Assembly (NCBI GenBank): GCA_036388895.1
Contig: DASVQY010000036.1
Coordinates: 34,603-98,602 of the forward strand
Source: SXVE01 sp036388895
GTDB lineage: Bacteria > Acidobacteriota > Blastocatellia > Pyrinomonadales > Pyrinomonadaceae
DNA length: 64,000 bases
Direction: 5' to 3'
Made by a program: the position numbers and the translations under genes. The notes under the pieces are model-generated. The model was not told the origin of the DNA. It saw only the letters and a program-made list of their open reading frames with translations, and ran no database searches. The stretch's first letter is position 1, and each line of letters opens with the position of its first letter. Of the stretch, positions 50,266 to 59,447 are shown piece by piece.

Positions 50266-52260
50266 TCAAGGGACGAAAGAAGAAGCCAAAGGCACATCAC
50301 CGGATTGACCGAAAACTTGAATTTGTGTGCCGGAACTCGAACGCTGAATATACCAGGTGCTGTTTGAAGGTCGAAAAACCGCCGCATCATTTTTACCGTC
50401 TCCGTCGTAATCGCCCGGCGCCGGTATATCGCCTGAGGTTCCGAACGGGAAAGAGTAGAAACTGCTGTTCTCGCTTCTCAATATAAACCACTCGCCCGAA
50501 TTCGGACGGAAAAACGCCACATCAGCCTTTCCGTCTCCCGTGTAATCGCCCTGTGCAGGTTTGTCCGTTGACGCTCCGAATTGAAACGCGATAGCGCCGG
50601 CGCTGCTTCTCAAAAGCCACCATTGTCCTTGATTCGGGCGGTAAATCGCAATATCAGCCTTTCTGTCGCCGTCATAATCGGCTACGACGGGAACGTCACC
50701 AACAGCTCCGAATTGTTGAATCGCTGTTCCGCCGCTCGATTTCGAAACGAACCACGTTGCACTCGACGAACGGAAAACGGCGGGATCGGCGCGTCCGTCG
50801 CCGTCGTAATCAGCCGGCGCGGGAATATCTCCGTTCGCTCCGAAAGGAAATGAATAAAAACTCGCATCCTCGCTTCTCGAAATGTACCATTCGCCGGTCG
50901 AAGGTCTAAAGAAAGCGATATCGGTTTTGCCGTCGCCGGTGTAGTCCGCCGGAACGGGTTTGTCGGTGCTGCTGCCGAATTGAAACGCGCCGTTGCCCCC
51001 GTTTGAGCTTCTCGTAAACCACCATTCTCCGACCGCCGGGCGAAAGATTGATAAATCAGTTTTTCCGTCGCCGTCGAAGTCGAAAACATTTTGCGTTGTC
51101 GCCGCCCGCACATCTACGTTCCAGGTTCGCACAGCTTTTAGAAGTTCTGACGGGTCTTTTCTGACGAAAGGCGTTGTATCTTTCACAACGGCTTGAATCG
51201 TATGCATTCCCGAAGAAAGCGGCGTATTGCCGAGATTGTACGAAGCTCCGGCGGCAACCGCTTGCCCGTCAATCAACCAATTAATTTCCAGATTATGGGT
51301 CAAAGGCTGAAGCGCGCTGATCGAAAAAGTTTTGGATTGCGCGGCGTTTACCGTAATATTGGTTTCCGCCGGTGAAGAAGAATCAATCGGCGAGGCGAAA
51401 TTATAAATACGTTTAATGTGCTGCTCGACGTTGATTTGTTCGAAGGCTCTGCCGAGATTTCTCATTTTGCTGTCGAAAGTCGGACGGTACATTCCCGCGT
51501 CGCAGTACGATGAACCGACGAACAAACCGGCTAAACCCAGACTGGTAGAAAAAGTCGGCAAGCTCGTCGTACCTTCAATCCATAAATTCCATTTGATGGA
51601 ATTTCTGTCGGTTTGACGCGTAGAGTTTGCGGCGGACGGCTCGACGTTCGGATTACAGTTCGGACCGCCGCCCGAATATTCGTCGGCTAAAAGTCCGAAG
51701 CTGTGTCCGACCTCGTGCAAAATCAATTCAACGCCGGAAGAATGAGTTGAAGCAACGGCGATGCTTCCGCCCGAACCGCCGTATTCCGGGTCATTGACCA
51801 AAACCAAAATCACATCGAAATGCGAAGCGGGCAAGCTTCGGGCGATGACTTGATTGACTTTGGTGTTGCTGACGCAAACGAGCCTTTGAATATTTGAGCA
51901 GTTATACGTCGCGTCAAACGCCGTATTAACCGATACAGCCGGAGTTCTTTCGGGATGGTCAGCGCCGGACTGATTGCTTACAACGTCAATCCGGTGCACG
52001 TTATAATAACGCTGATATTCTTTATACGGTTCCTGAAGAAAAACCCCTTGAAAGAAAGTCTGAACGTCAGTCCGATATTTTGTCATTTGATCGGCTGTAT
52101 AACCGTCGCCGACAATGGCAATATCAATTCGATTTTGCGGGCTGCCGTTATTAATTATAGTTTCAAACGGTTCCGCCGATGCCGACGAAACGCAGAAAAA
52201 CAGAAAAAGATTTAAGAAAAAAGCGATTTTTAATACATTCTTTGCGGCTATATTTTTCAT
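50266..52260 (-). CDS. Secreted M64-type metallopeptidase with six FG-GAP-like repeats
   Basis: Start at ATG 52260 (an earlier ATG at 52341 would overlap the upstream gene). Signal peptide ends FCVSSASAE. Residues ~30-290 are an IgA-peptidase-M64-type domain: VGDGYTADQM, NDPEYGGSGG and the zinc motif HEVGHSFGLLADEY (H182, E183, H186, D193). A linker domain (about 300-385) precedes six beta-propeller repeats with DxxGDGxxD loops (FDFDGDGKTD to DYDGDGKND), arranged as two homologous triplets. Typical of secreted acidobacterial proteins. Probably degrades extracellular protein. Confidence 0.88.
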   Translation of the reverse strand: MKNIAAKNVLKIAFFLNLFLFFCVSSASAEPFETIINNGSPQNRIDIAIVGDGYTADQMTKYRTDVQTFFQGVFLQEPYKEYQRYYNVHRIDVVSNQSGADHPERTPAVSVNTAFDATYNCSNIQRLVCVSNTKVNQVIARSLPASHFDVILVLVNDPEYGGSGGSIAVASTHSSGVELILHEVGHSFGLLADEYSGGGPNCNPNVEPSAANSTRQTDRNSIKWNLWIEGTTSLPTFSTSLGLAGLFVGSSYCDAGMYRPTFDSKMRNLGRAFEQINVEQHIKRIYNFASPIDSSSPAETNITVNAAQSKTFSISALQPLTHNLEINWLIDGQAVAAGASYNLGNTPLSSGMHTIQAVVKDTTPFVRKDPSELLKAVRTWNVDVRAATTQNVFDFDGDGKTDLSIFRPAVGEWWFTRSSNGGNGAFQFGSSTDKPVPADYTGDGKTDIAFFRPSTGEWYISRSEDASFYSFPFGANGDIPAPADYDGDGRADPAVFRSSSATWFVSKSSGGTAIQQFGAVGDVPVVADYDGDRKADIAIYRPNQGQWWLLRSSAGAIAFQFGASTDKPAQGDYTGDGKADVAFFRPNSGEWFILRSENSSFYSFPFGTSGDIPAPGDYDGDGKNDAAVFRPSNSTWYIQRSSSGTQIQVFGQSGDVPLASSFVP

Positions 52261-52280
52261 AACAAATCTTTTTATTTTTT

Positions 52281-52976
52281 CTAACGCTTCGATAAATCCA
52301 GTGTGCCGATGATTTCCAGCGAATACTCTTCTCCGTTCCAAACGGGATGGTAAAAGCGAGTTTCAATAATTTCTTCGTCTGCCGGAAGCGAAAAAAGCAA
52401 ATCCGCTTCGTTCAAATAAACCACATTAGGATTGGACAAACGTCCTTGCTCGTCGGCTGTTTCGAGCCGCAGAATACGCGGATCGTTTTCCAGCGTCCAC
52501 CACAAAACTCGCTGGTTTTTGTCCAGAGCGACGATAAAAATCTGTGTCGGCGAAAATTCCAAACTTCTTTGCCGCGCTATTGCTTTGTCGAATGTTTTTT
52601 TCTGCTTCAAAATAATTTTCGTATCGCGAGGCTGAGTTTCGGAAAACGCTTTTTTGGAAATATCCGTTTGATTTGTCAGGCTGACCTGCAGCGTCTGCGA
52701 TTTTTCCTTCTGTACAGTCAGCATTGAAGATTCGTCGTAACTTAAATTATCAGCCGCCAAAACCTTTTTTAATAAAGAATCGTTTTTCGCTTCTGCGGCA
52801 AATGTCACCCGACCCGTTTGCGTTTTTGCGGTTTGTTTTTCACCGCCATCGCCGGAAGTTGTTTTGTTTTGCGCGTATCCCGATTGAACGCGCAGAACGA
52901 TGAATCCGCCGAACAGAAAAATTCCGCACAAAGCCAAAAACGAGACGAGCCATTTTATTCCAGAAATATTACTCAT
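52281..52976 (-). CDS. Membrane-anchored protein of unknown function
   Basis: ATG at 52976 after CAGGAGAAAA. One membrane anchor or signal (about 7-30, SFLALCGIFLFGGFIVLRV) followed by a Thr/Gln/Lys linker and a folded domain with strands (TQIFIVALDKNQRVLWWTLENDPRIL; YLNEADLLFSLPADEEI; EYSLEIIGTLDLSKR). Read immediately upstream of the M64 peptidase (20 bases), so probably cotranscribed. I do not recognise the family. Confidence 0.7.
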   Translation of the reverse strand: MSNISGIKWLVSFLALCGIFLFGGFIVLRVQSGYAQNKTTSGDGGEKQTAKTQTGRVTFAAEAKNDSLLKKVLAADNLSYDESSMLTVQKEKSQTLQVSLTNQTDISKKAFSETQPRDTKIILKQKKTFDKAIARQRSLEFSPTQIFIVALDKNQRVLWWTLENDPRILRLETADEQGRLSNPNVVYLNEADLLFSLPADEEIIETRFYHPVWNGEEYSLEIIGTLDLSKR

Positions 52977-53103
52977 TTTTCTCCTGAACAAATTCGTTAC
53001 CGATTAAATTTTCGATTATTTTGAAGAGTGAATTCCAAAACAAAAATATCACAACTCGCCATAAAATAATAGGTTTTTGTTGAAAAACAAATTACGGAGC
53101 AAC

Positions 53104-53150
53104 AAAAAGCGAATTCGTCAAGTTGTTTTAACTGACGAATTCGCTTTTTT
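53104..53150. terminator. Bidirectional terminator after the OmpA-like gene
   Basis: AAAAAGCGAATTCGTCA pairs exactly with TGACGAATTCGCTTTTT around a 12-base loop, just past the stop of the gene at 53168. Confidence 0.9.
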
Positions 53151-53167
53151 AATTTCGTTCCGGACTT

Positions 53168-54748
53168 TTACTGGAAATTATTCGAATCATAATTCGGAAC
53201 CAAAATTAGCTGCACGCGGCGATTTTTTGCGCGGTTCGCACTCGTCGTATTGGCGACGATTGGCAGACTCGCGCCGAAGCCTTTCGCTTCAAAACGATTT
53301 TGCGCCACTCCCAAGGAGCTCATTTTATCAACCAAAGCCTGCGCGCGTTCCTGCGTTAAAGTCTGCAGTTCTTCGGGCGTTCCTTTGTTGTCCGTGTGCG
53401 CTTCGACAATAATTTTATAATCCATATTGCTCGACAAAACTTCACCGAGAGTGCTCAGTTTTACGTCAGTGTTCGGCGCGAAACTGCTCAATCTCGCTCC
53501 CGACCAGAAAGTTTCGGGCAATGTTAAAACGATTCCGCGTTCGTTTCTCGAAACCGTCCCGAAACGCTTTAACGTCTGCATCAAAATCGGCTCGTTGGCT
53601 TGTATCTGAGCGATTCTGTTTTGCTGAGACTGGACTTGTTCGGCTGCCTGTCGCTCGCTTTCGATCTGCGTGATTCTGTTTTTGTACGAATCAACCTCGA
53701 CTTTTGTCTTGCCAAGTTCTTCGCGCAGTTTTCCTATTTCGTCGCGCAATTCTCTGACTTGATTTGAGTAATTCAATGCGTCGCGTTCGGCGAGTTCGCG
53801 GTTTCGGGTTTCTCTGGCGAGTTCCGCTTTCAAATCATCAATCTGCGATTGCGCGTCGAGAAATTTTTCTTCCGCCTGGCGGATTTCAGCGTCCTGACGA
53901 GTTCTTTCATTGCGCTTTTCGCGGGCTTCTTTGCGAATCGACGCCGTCGCTTCGGCTTTTACCGCCGCGCTGATCGCTTGTCGCGCGGTGATGTCAATTT
54001 GATCCTCCGGTCGTCCGGCTTGCCATGCATTTTCGGCGCTTTGTAAAAGCGTTACTGCCTGTGCTAATTCATCGGTCGCGTCGCGGTCGGCACCGGCAAA
54101 TTGCGCTAAAGCAACCGCTTGTTTCGCCTGTAAAATCGTCGAAGGCGTTTTCGAGTAATCGAGTTCGGCGATTTCCGGCGTTCTCGCGTCGCGGAAAAAA
54201 TCCGACGAGTTGCCGAAATACTGCACAGCTCTGGTCGTCGCAATCGTTCTTCCCGACTGCGTATAAGGACTCAAATTTTCAAGCATTATCGCCTGCGAAG
54301 GGCGGCGAACGAGAAAATGCGGTTCAGCCGTAATAATTAAAGCGAAAGTTTGCAGCGGAGTCGTCACGGAAATTTTTGAATCGAATTCAAAAAAGCCTCG
54401 CCGCTTGATTTCTCCGAGATTGTCAATTTGACCGTCGGGCGAGACAGCCCACAAAACATAAGTCGCGTAGCCGGCGCCGAGTTCAAAAGGACGCGGCATT
54501 TTTGAAACCGTCAGCTCGATTTCCGTTCCGTTGCGGCTCGTGCGCTTGATTTTCGCTTCGCCTTTCATCCGTGGAAATCGCGTCGTTCCGCGAAATTGTG
54601 TTTGAACTACCTGGTCGAGCGGGTAAGTAATAGCGGTCGTCTGACGCGCAACGTCGAGTTGTCCGAAAGCGAACAGAGCAGTTGAAAATATAAGTGAAAA
54701 AACGAACTGAGATAGAATTATAAATTTGATTGCTTTGGATTTTTGCAT
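53168..54748 (-). CDS. OmpA-family outer membrane/periplasmic protein
   Basis: Signal peptide about 1-29 (FALFAFGQ type). Then a beta-rich domain with TYVLWAVSPDGQIDNLGEI (about 93-111), a long coiled coil (about 260-385, RQDAEIRQAEEKFLDAQ ... VDSYKNRITQIESE), and a C-terminal OmpA domain: VEAHTDNKGTPEELQTLTQERAQ ... RFEAKGFGASLPIVANTTSANRAKNRRVQ that binds peptidoglycan. 526 aa. Probably anchors the outer envelope to peptidoglycan. Confidence 0.9.
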   Translation of the reverse strand: MQKSKAIKFIILSQFVFSLIFSTALFAFGQLDVARQTTAITYPLDQVVQTQFRGTTRFPRMKGEAKIKRTSRNGTEIELTVSKMPRPFELGAGYATYVLWAVSPDGQIDNLGEIKRRGFFEFDSKISVTTPLQTFALIITAEPHFLVRRPSQAIMLENLSPYTQSGRTIATTRAVQYFGNSSDFFRDARTPEIAELDYSKTPSTILQAKQAVALAQFAGADRDATDELAQAVTLLQSAENAWQAGRPEDQIDITARQAISAAVKAEATASIRKEAREKRNERTRQDAEIRQAEEKFLDAQSQIDDLKAELARETRNRELAERDALNYSNQVRELRDEIGKLREELGKTKVEVDSYKNRITQIESERQAAEQVQSQQNRIAQIQANEPILMQTLKRFGTVSRNERGIVLTLPETFWSGARLSSFAPNTDVKLSTLGEVLSSNMDYKIIVEAHTDNKGTPEELQTLTQERAQALVDKMSSLGVAQNRFEAKGFGASLPIVANTTSANRAKNRRVQLILVPNYDSNNFQ

Positions 54749-54918
54749 TTTTTACTCCTTGGGGATGGCGCTTTAAAAAAGATGCCACAAAATATTTTTA
54801 CGTTGCAAATTGTGGATTTGTTTTGATTTCCGGCTCAAAACTTCATAGATTACTAAAACTTGAATTTGGATTTTTTAGCGACGCAAATTAAAGTATTATT
54901 TACAGATTTGCACCCGCG

Positions 54919-56724
54919 ATGAGTGATTTTAAGCGACTTCTCAAATATTTACGTCCGCATTGGCTGACATTTCTGATGGCGACAATCGCGATGGTTTTCG
55001 TCGCCGTCTTTGAAACAGCCATCGGAGCGCTGCTCGTTCCGATCTTCGAGCAATTTATGCCGAATGCGGCGAAAAACTCGAAAACTCTTTTCGATTTGCA
55101 AAAATACATTCCGAAAGACGACTGGTATCGTTCGTGGATGATGATTTCGGTTCTGCTTTTTTCTTTTACCGTCTGCAAAGGAATTGCCGAATATTTCTCT
55201 TCTTATTTAATGGCGAAAATCGGGCAAACGTCCGTTTTAAAGTTGCGACAAGAACTTTACGACCATTTACTGAAACAATCAACCGATTTTTACGAAAAAA
55301 ATCGAACGAATTATCTGGTTTCCCGTCTGGTCAACAGTTGTTCCGCAATGGAACTGGCTGTTTCGGCGAATTTGCGCGACGTTCTGCGCGAGAGTTTTAT
55401 GCTGGCGTTTTTCTTGGGCGCAGCTTTTTATTTCAACTGGCGCTTGATGCTCGGCGCGTTGATAATCGCTCCGGTTATCGGAATTCTAACTTCGAAATTC
55501 AGTAAATCGCTCAGAAAATTAGCCGAAGAATCTTACGAAGGAAACAAACTTTTAACCGACACGGCGCAGGAAACGCTTTCAAATCAAACGATTGTAAAGG
55601 CTTACACAGCCGAAGAACGCGAAAAGAATCGTTTCGCAAAAGTCGCAAATGTCATCGCGCGGGCGAATCTTCGCTCGGGCAGAATCGCCGCGACTTCGCC
55701 GCCGACTATCGAAATCATCGGAACCGTCGCCATTGTCGTGCTTTTTTATTTCGGATTGCGCGAAATAAATACAAATTCGATGGATGCGGCGCAGTTTTTT
55801 ACATTTTTGTTTTTCCTTTTGCGCAGCTACGATCCGATGCGCAAAATTTCGCGCCAGCACAACGAATTGACCAAAGCTTTCGCCGCCGCCCGCGACGTTT
55901 GGGACGTTTTGGATAAAGACGAGATTACGCCCGAAAAACCGAACGCGGTCGAACTGAAGCCGCTGCGCGACGCTATCAGGCTCGAAAACGTTTCGTTTAA
56001 CTATCAAAATTCCGACAAAAAAATTCTCGAATCAATCAATCTGGAAATTCCGAAAGGTTCGGTAATCGCGCTCGTCGGCGAATCGGGCGGCGGAAAATCG
56101 AGTTTAATAAAACTCATTCAAAGACTTTACGATCCGACGAAAGGCGCGATTTTCTGGGACGAAACGGATTTGCGCGACGCGCGGCTTAAGAGCCTGAAAA
56201 AACAAATCGCGCTCGTCACGCAGGAAACCGTTCTTTTCAACGAGAGCGTTCGCTACAACATTTCTTACGGAAACCCCGACGCGACGAACGAAGAAATCCG
56301 CGAAGCGGCACGCATTGCTTTTGCAAATGATTTTATCGAAGAACTGCCGCAAAGTTACGATACGCTTGTCGGCGAACGCGGCATATTTCTTTCCGGCGGT
56401 CAGCGTCAGCGCATCGCCATCGCCCGCGCCGTTTTGAAAAACGCGCCTGTTTTGATTTTAGACGAAGCGACTTCCGCGCTCGATGCGGAAAGCGAACGTC
56501 TCGTGCAAAAAGCCCTCGCCAATTTGATGCGCGACAAAACTTCAATAGTCATCGCGCATCGGCTTTCGACCGTCCGAAAAGCTGACCAAATCGTCGTAAT
56601 GGAACGGGGAAAAATCATTCAAACCGGAACGCACATCGAGCTTTTGGAAAAAGGCGGCGTTTACAGAAAACTTTACGAATTGCAATTTGCCGAAGAGGAA
56701 TTTTTAGAGAAAAATAAATTATGA
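54919..56724 (+). CDS. ABC exporter, transmembrane plus ATPase (MsbA-like)
   Basis: Half-transporter with six membrane helices in the first ~310 residues (TFLMATIAMVFVAVFETAIGALLVP ...), then the ATPase: Walker A GESGGGKSS, Q-loop ALVTQETVLF, signature LSGGQRQRIAIARA, Walker B VLILDEATSALD and H-loop IAHRLS. Resembles MsbA lipid-A exporters; substrate not determinable. Its stop overlaps the yicC start by ATGA (56721-56724). 601 aa. Confidence 0.93.
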   Translation: MSDFKRLLKYLRPHWLTFLMATIAMVFVAVFETAIGALLVPIFEQFMPNAAKNSKTLFDLQKYIPKDDWYRSWMMISVLLFSFTVCKGIAEYFSSYLMAKIGQTSVLKLRQELYDHLLKQSTDFYEKNRTNYLVSRLVNSCSAMELAVSANLRDVLRESFMLAFFLGAAFYFNWRLMLGALIIAPVIGILTSKFSKSLRKLAEESYEGNKLLTDTAQETLSNQTIVKAYTAEEREKNRFAKVANVIARANLRSGRIAATSPPTIEIIGTVAIVVLFYFGLREINTNSMDAAQFFTFLFFLLRSYDPMRKISRQHNELTKAFAAARDVWDVLDKDEITPEKPNAVELKPLRDAIRLENVSFNYQNSDKKILESINLEIPKGSVIALVGESGGGKSSLIKLIQRLYDPTKGAIFWDETDLRDARLKSLKKQIALVTQETVLFNESVRYNISYGNPDATNEEIREAARIAFANDFIEELPQSYDTLVGERGIFLSGGQRQRIAIARAVLKNAPVLILDEATSALDAESERLVQKALANLMRDKTSIVIAHRLSTVRKADQIVVMERGKIIQTGTHIELLEKGGVYRKLYELQFAEEEFLEKNKL

Positions 56725-57599
56725 AATCAATGACCGGATTCGGTCGCGGCGCAGTAACGGAAAACGATTTCGCCGCCACCGTCGAATTAAAAACAGTAAA
56801 CAATCGTTTTTTGGACGTAAATCTGAGACTTTCGAGCGAATTGCAGCCGCTCGAAACAGTTATCAAACGTTTAATTTCCGATAAACTTTCGCGCGGGCGC
56901 GTCGAAGTGAATTTAAGTTATGAGCGAACGAACGAAATAAATTACGAACTGAACCGTCCGATGATTTCCGGTTATTTGGCAGCAATGAAACAGATGCAGA
57001 GCGAATTTCAGCTCAGCGGCGAACCGGATTTGAACGTCATCGCGCGGCTGCCGAACGTTTTGCTGCCGAAAAAAGACGATTTAAGCCCGGAATTTATTGA
57101 CGGAGTTGAAAAAGCTGTTCAGGACGCGCTCGAAGATTTGGAAAAAATGCGCGAAATCGAAGGCGAGATATTGAAAAAAGAATTGAATTTGCGTTTATCT
57201 GAAATCGAAAACCGCGTGCCGACAATCCAAGCGGAATCCGAAAAGGTAGCCGACGAGTATCGCCAGCGACTTTCAAAAAGAATCGGCGAGTTTCTGGCGA
57301 AATCCGAATCGCAAATTGAAATCGACCAGGCAAGACTCGCCCAGGAAGTCGCGTATTTAGCTGACCGCAGCGATATTTCGGAAGAAATTCAGCGGCTGAA
57401 AAGCCATATCGAACAGTTTCATTCGATCATGGAAGACGACAAAGATGTCGGCAAGCGGCTCGATTTTCTTACTCAGGAATTAAACCGAGAAGCGAACACA
57501 ATCGCTTCCAAAACAAACAATTTAACGGTCAAAGAAAACGCGCTCGCCATAAAGTCCGAAATCGAAAAAATCCGCGAGCAGGTCCAAAACGTGGAATAA
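56721..57599 (+). CDS. yicC: YicC/YloC-family endoribonuclease
   Basis: N-terminal MKSMTGFGRG (family hallmark), VELKTVNNRFLDVNLRL, and the C-terminal block GKRLDFLTQELNREANTIASKTNN. 292 aa. YicC-type proteins cleave RNA and take part in sRNA turnover in enterobacteria. ATGA overlap with the upstream exporter, followed by gmk: the standard yicC-gmk-rpoZ order. Confidence 0.94.
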   Translation: MKSMTGFGRGAVTENDFAATVELKTVNNRFLDVNLRLSSELQPLETVIKRLISDKLSRGRVEVNLSYERTNEINYELNRPMISGYLAAMKQMQSEFQLSGEPDLNVIARLPNVLLPKKDDLSPEFIDGVEKAVQDALEDLEKMREIEGEILKKELNLRLSEIENRVPTIQAESEKVADEYRQRLSKRIGEFLAKSESQIEIDQARLAQEVAYLADRSDISEEIQRLKSHIEQFHSIMEDDKDVGKRLDFLTQELNREANTIASKTNNLTVKENALAIKSEIEKIREQVQNVE

Positions 57600-57608
57600 T
57601 GGTTAATT

Positions 57609-58250
57609 ATGAGGGGTAATTTAATCATCATCAGTTCACCATCTGGCGGCGGCAAAGGAACTTTAATCAGGGAAATACTGAAAATCGTGCCTAATGTCGG
57701 CTATTCGGTTTCTTACACCACCCGCCAAATGCGCGACGGCGAAGAAAACGGTCGCGATTATTTTTTTGTTTCGCGAGCCGAGTTTTCCGCTCTTATCGAA
57801 AAGGAAGAATTTCTGGAATTCGCTGAAGTTCACGGCAATCTTTACGGAACTTCGATAAATCAAGTCGAAAAGGAAATTTCCGCCGGAAACGACGTAATAT
57901 TGGAAATTGACGTGCAGGGCGCGGAAAGCGTTCGGCGAAAAATGCCGGAAGCCGTCGGAATATTTATTTTACCGCCTTCTTTTGAAGTTCTGCGAAATCG
58001 CCTGATCGCCCGCGCGACGGAAAAGCGTGAAGATTTATCGCTGCGGCTGCGAAATTCCATCAACGAAGTCCGGCAATATGAATATTTCGATTATGTCGTT
58101 GTTAATGATGAAGTTGCGAGAGCTACCGCCGATTTGCAGAACATTATTATAGCCGAAAGGCTTAAACGTAATAGACAAATTGATGCCGTTCGATGTATTC
58201 TAGATAGTTTCGATATATCGAAAATTATTACTCTTGGAGAACAGACATAA
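57609..58250 (+). CDS. gmk: Guanylate kinase
   Basis: Phosphorylates GMP to GDP with ATP. P-loop SSPSGGGKGT near the N-terminus (about 9-18), GMP-binding YTTRQMRDGEENGRDYFFVSR, DVQGAESVRRKMPEA and the lid region RLIARATEKREDLSLRL. 213 aa, normal. 4 bases before rpoZ. Confidence 0.96.
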   Translation: MRGNLIIISSPSGGGKGTLIREILKIVPNVGYSVSYTTRQMRDGEENGRDYFFVSRAEFSALIEKEEFLEFAEVHGNLYGTSINQVEKEISAGNDVILEIDVQGAESVRRKMPEAVGIFILPPSFEVLRNRLIARATEKREDLSLRLRNSINEVRQYEYFDYVVVNDEVARATADLQNIIIAERLKRNRQIDAVRCILDSFDISKIITLGEQT

Positions 58251-58253
58251 ATT

Positions 58254-58508
58254 ATGGTTGACGAAACCGAAAACAACATAGACGAACAGAACGAAGCAGG
58301 GCAAACCAACGAAGCTACCGAGAACAAAACACAAGTGGAGATTGATTCAAAATACCGAATGATTATCCTTGCGGCACAGCGCAGCAAACAGCTGCAGCGC
58401 GGCGCGACTCCGCGCGTTGACGCCGATATGCGAAAACAAAAGCCGACGCGCATAGCGATGAAGGAAATTGAAAAACAAAAAGTTGATTTTGAAGTTTTAG
58501 ACAACTAG
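58254..58508 (+). CDS. rpoZ: DNA-directed RNA polymerase subunit omega
   Basis: Short assembly subunit of RNA polymerase. The conserved core is IDSKYRMIILAAQRSKQLQRGATPRV and IAMKEIEKQKVDFEVL. An acidic Asn/Glu-rich N-terminal stretch of ~25 residues precedes it. 84 aa. Follows gmk as in most bacteria. Confidence 0.92.
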   Translation: MVDETENNIDEQNEAGQTNEATENKTQVEIDSKYRMIILAAQRSKQLQRGATPRVDADMRKQKPTRIAMKEIEKQKVDFEVLDN

Positions 58509-58565
58509 TTCGTCAGACAGTTTGTTATTTGCCGCGTTCAACCGTGATAAATTAACTCGCAGAAG

Positions 58566-59015
58566 TCATTCTCCTTCAATTCTGTTCTCTTTCCATTCGA
58601 GAAAGTCTTTCGCGGCTTCGCGGGCTTCTATTTCAAATGGAATATTCAGATAAGCCTGCCGCCGCGAGTCCGCATCCCATTTTTCGTGCAGCTGCAAATT
58701 CCTCCAGTAATCGCGCAGGTACATATATAAAAACTTTAAAAAACCTTTCTTTTGGTATTGGATAACGTGCATAATCTCGTGCACGATTAAATCTTCGGGC
58801 AATTTTTTTTGATTTTTTGTATTAGAACTTAAAAGCTGCGGCATTATAAAAATGCGCTTCCCGAAAGTTATTCCGTTGGATTTCGAAATCAGCGTAAAAA
58901 ATGCAGTAATTTTTCCGGTATAAAGGTAAATTTTCGGAAGTATAAAACTTTCATCCTCGAAATAATCTCGAAAAAAATCCTCGACCAGGCGATGTGAATT
59001 TTCGGAAAGCTTCAT
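58566..59015 (-). CDS. Small predicted zinc metallopeptidase-like protein
   Basis: 149 aa with a zinc motif HEIMHVIQ (H79, E80, H83) near the middle and a hydrophobic aromatic helix after it (KGFLKFLYMYLRDYWRNL). The third ligand may be a Glu in the C-terminal FEIEAREAA. This resembles small DUF4157-like peptidase domains. No signal peptide, so intracellular. Single gene facing away from rpoZ. Confidence 0.65.
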   Translation of the reverse strand: MKLSENSHRLVEDFFRDYFEDESFILPKIYLYTGKITAFFTLISKSNGITFGKRIFIMPQLLSSNTKNQKKLPEDLIVHEIMHVIQYQKKGFLKFLYMYLRDYWRNLQLHEKWDADSRRQAYLNIPFEIEAREAAKDFLEWKENRIEGE

Positions 59016-59022
59016 ACTTTAA

Positions 59023-59059
59023 ATACGAATAAAGCCGCTGAAAACGGCTTTATTCGTAT
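59023..59059. terminator. Bidirectional terminator with 15-base stem
   Basis: ATACGAATAAAGCCG (59023-59037) pairs exactly with CGGCTTTATTCGTAT (59045-59059) around CTGAAAA. It follows the CsbD gene in the minus direction. Confidence 0.85.
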
Positions 59060-59076
59060 AAATTTTAACAAAGGAA

Positions 59077-59310
59077 TTATCTGTTCACATCGTCGGCTGT
59101 ATTTTTTATCGCATCACCGACCGAATCAATCGTATCGGAAACTCCGCGCTTGAATTTGCCCCACGTTTCCTGCGATTTCCCTTCGGCATTTTGCGCTTCG
59201 CCTTCGGCTTCCAAGCTGCGGTCGCCAGTAGCTTCGCCGACCTTATCTTTTACCGTGCCTTTTACTTGTTCCCAGGTTCCTTCGGTTTCATCTCTGTTCG
59301 GTATTGACAT
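59077..59310 (-). CDS. CsbD-family stress protein
   Basis: Start ATG 59310 follows AGGGAGGAATTTT. About 77 aa with the CsbD pattern (EGTWEQVKGTVKDKVGEATGDRSLEAEGEAQNAEG) and an amphipathic C-terminal helix (FKRGVSDTIDSVGDAIKNTADDV). CsbD-like proteins are sigma-B or salt/alkaline stress induced in Bacillus; function unknown. The GDRSLE-EGEAQNA stretch is nearly identical to that in the fusion protein at 17530-18258. Confidence 0.88.
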   Translation of the reverse strand: MSIPNRDETEGTWEQVKGTVKDKVGEATGDRSLEAEGEAQNAEGKSQETWGKFKRGVSDTIDSVGDAIKNTADDVNR

Positions 59311-59447
59311 AAAATTCCTCCCTTTTTCAAACATTTCAAAAAATTGTATTAAAATAATTCAATTTTTTGTTACTCATCAAGAAAAGCAAATTCCCTGCCA
59401 ATCCAAAACGAAATCTAAAATACGGATTCTAAAAGCCAAAATTGAAA

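Noticed and set aside
52261..52341. Longer start of the M64 peptidase
   Set aside because: Would overlap the upstream gene by 61 bases and add residues before a clean signal peptide.
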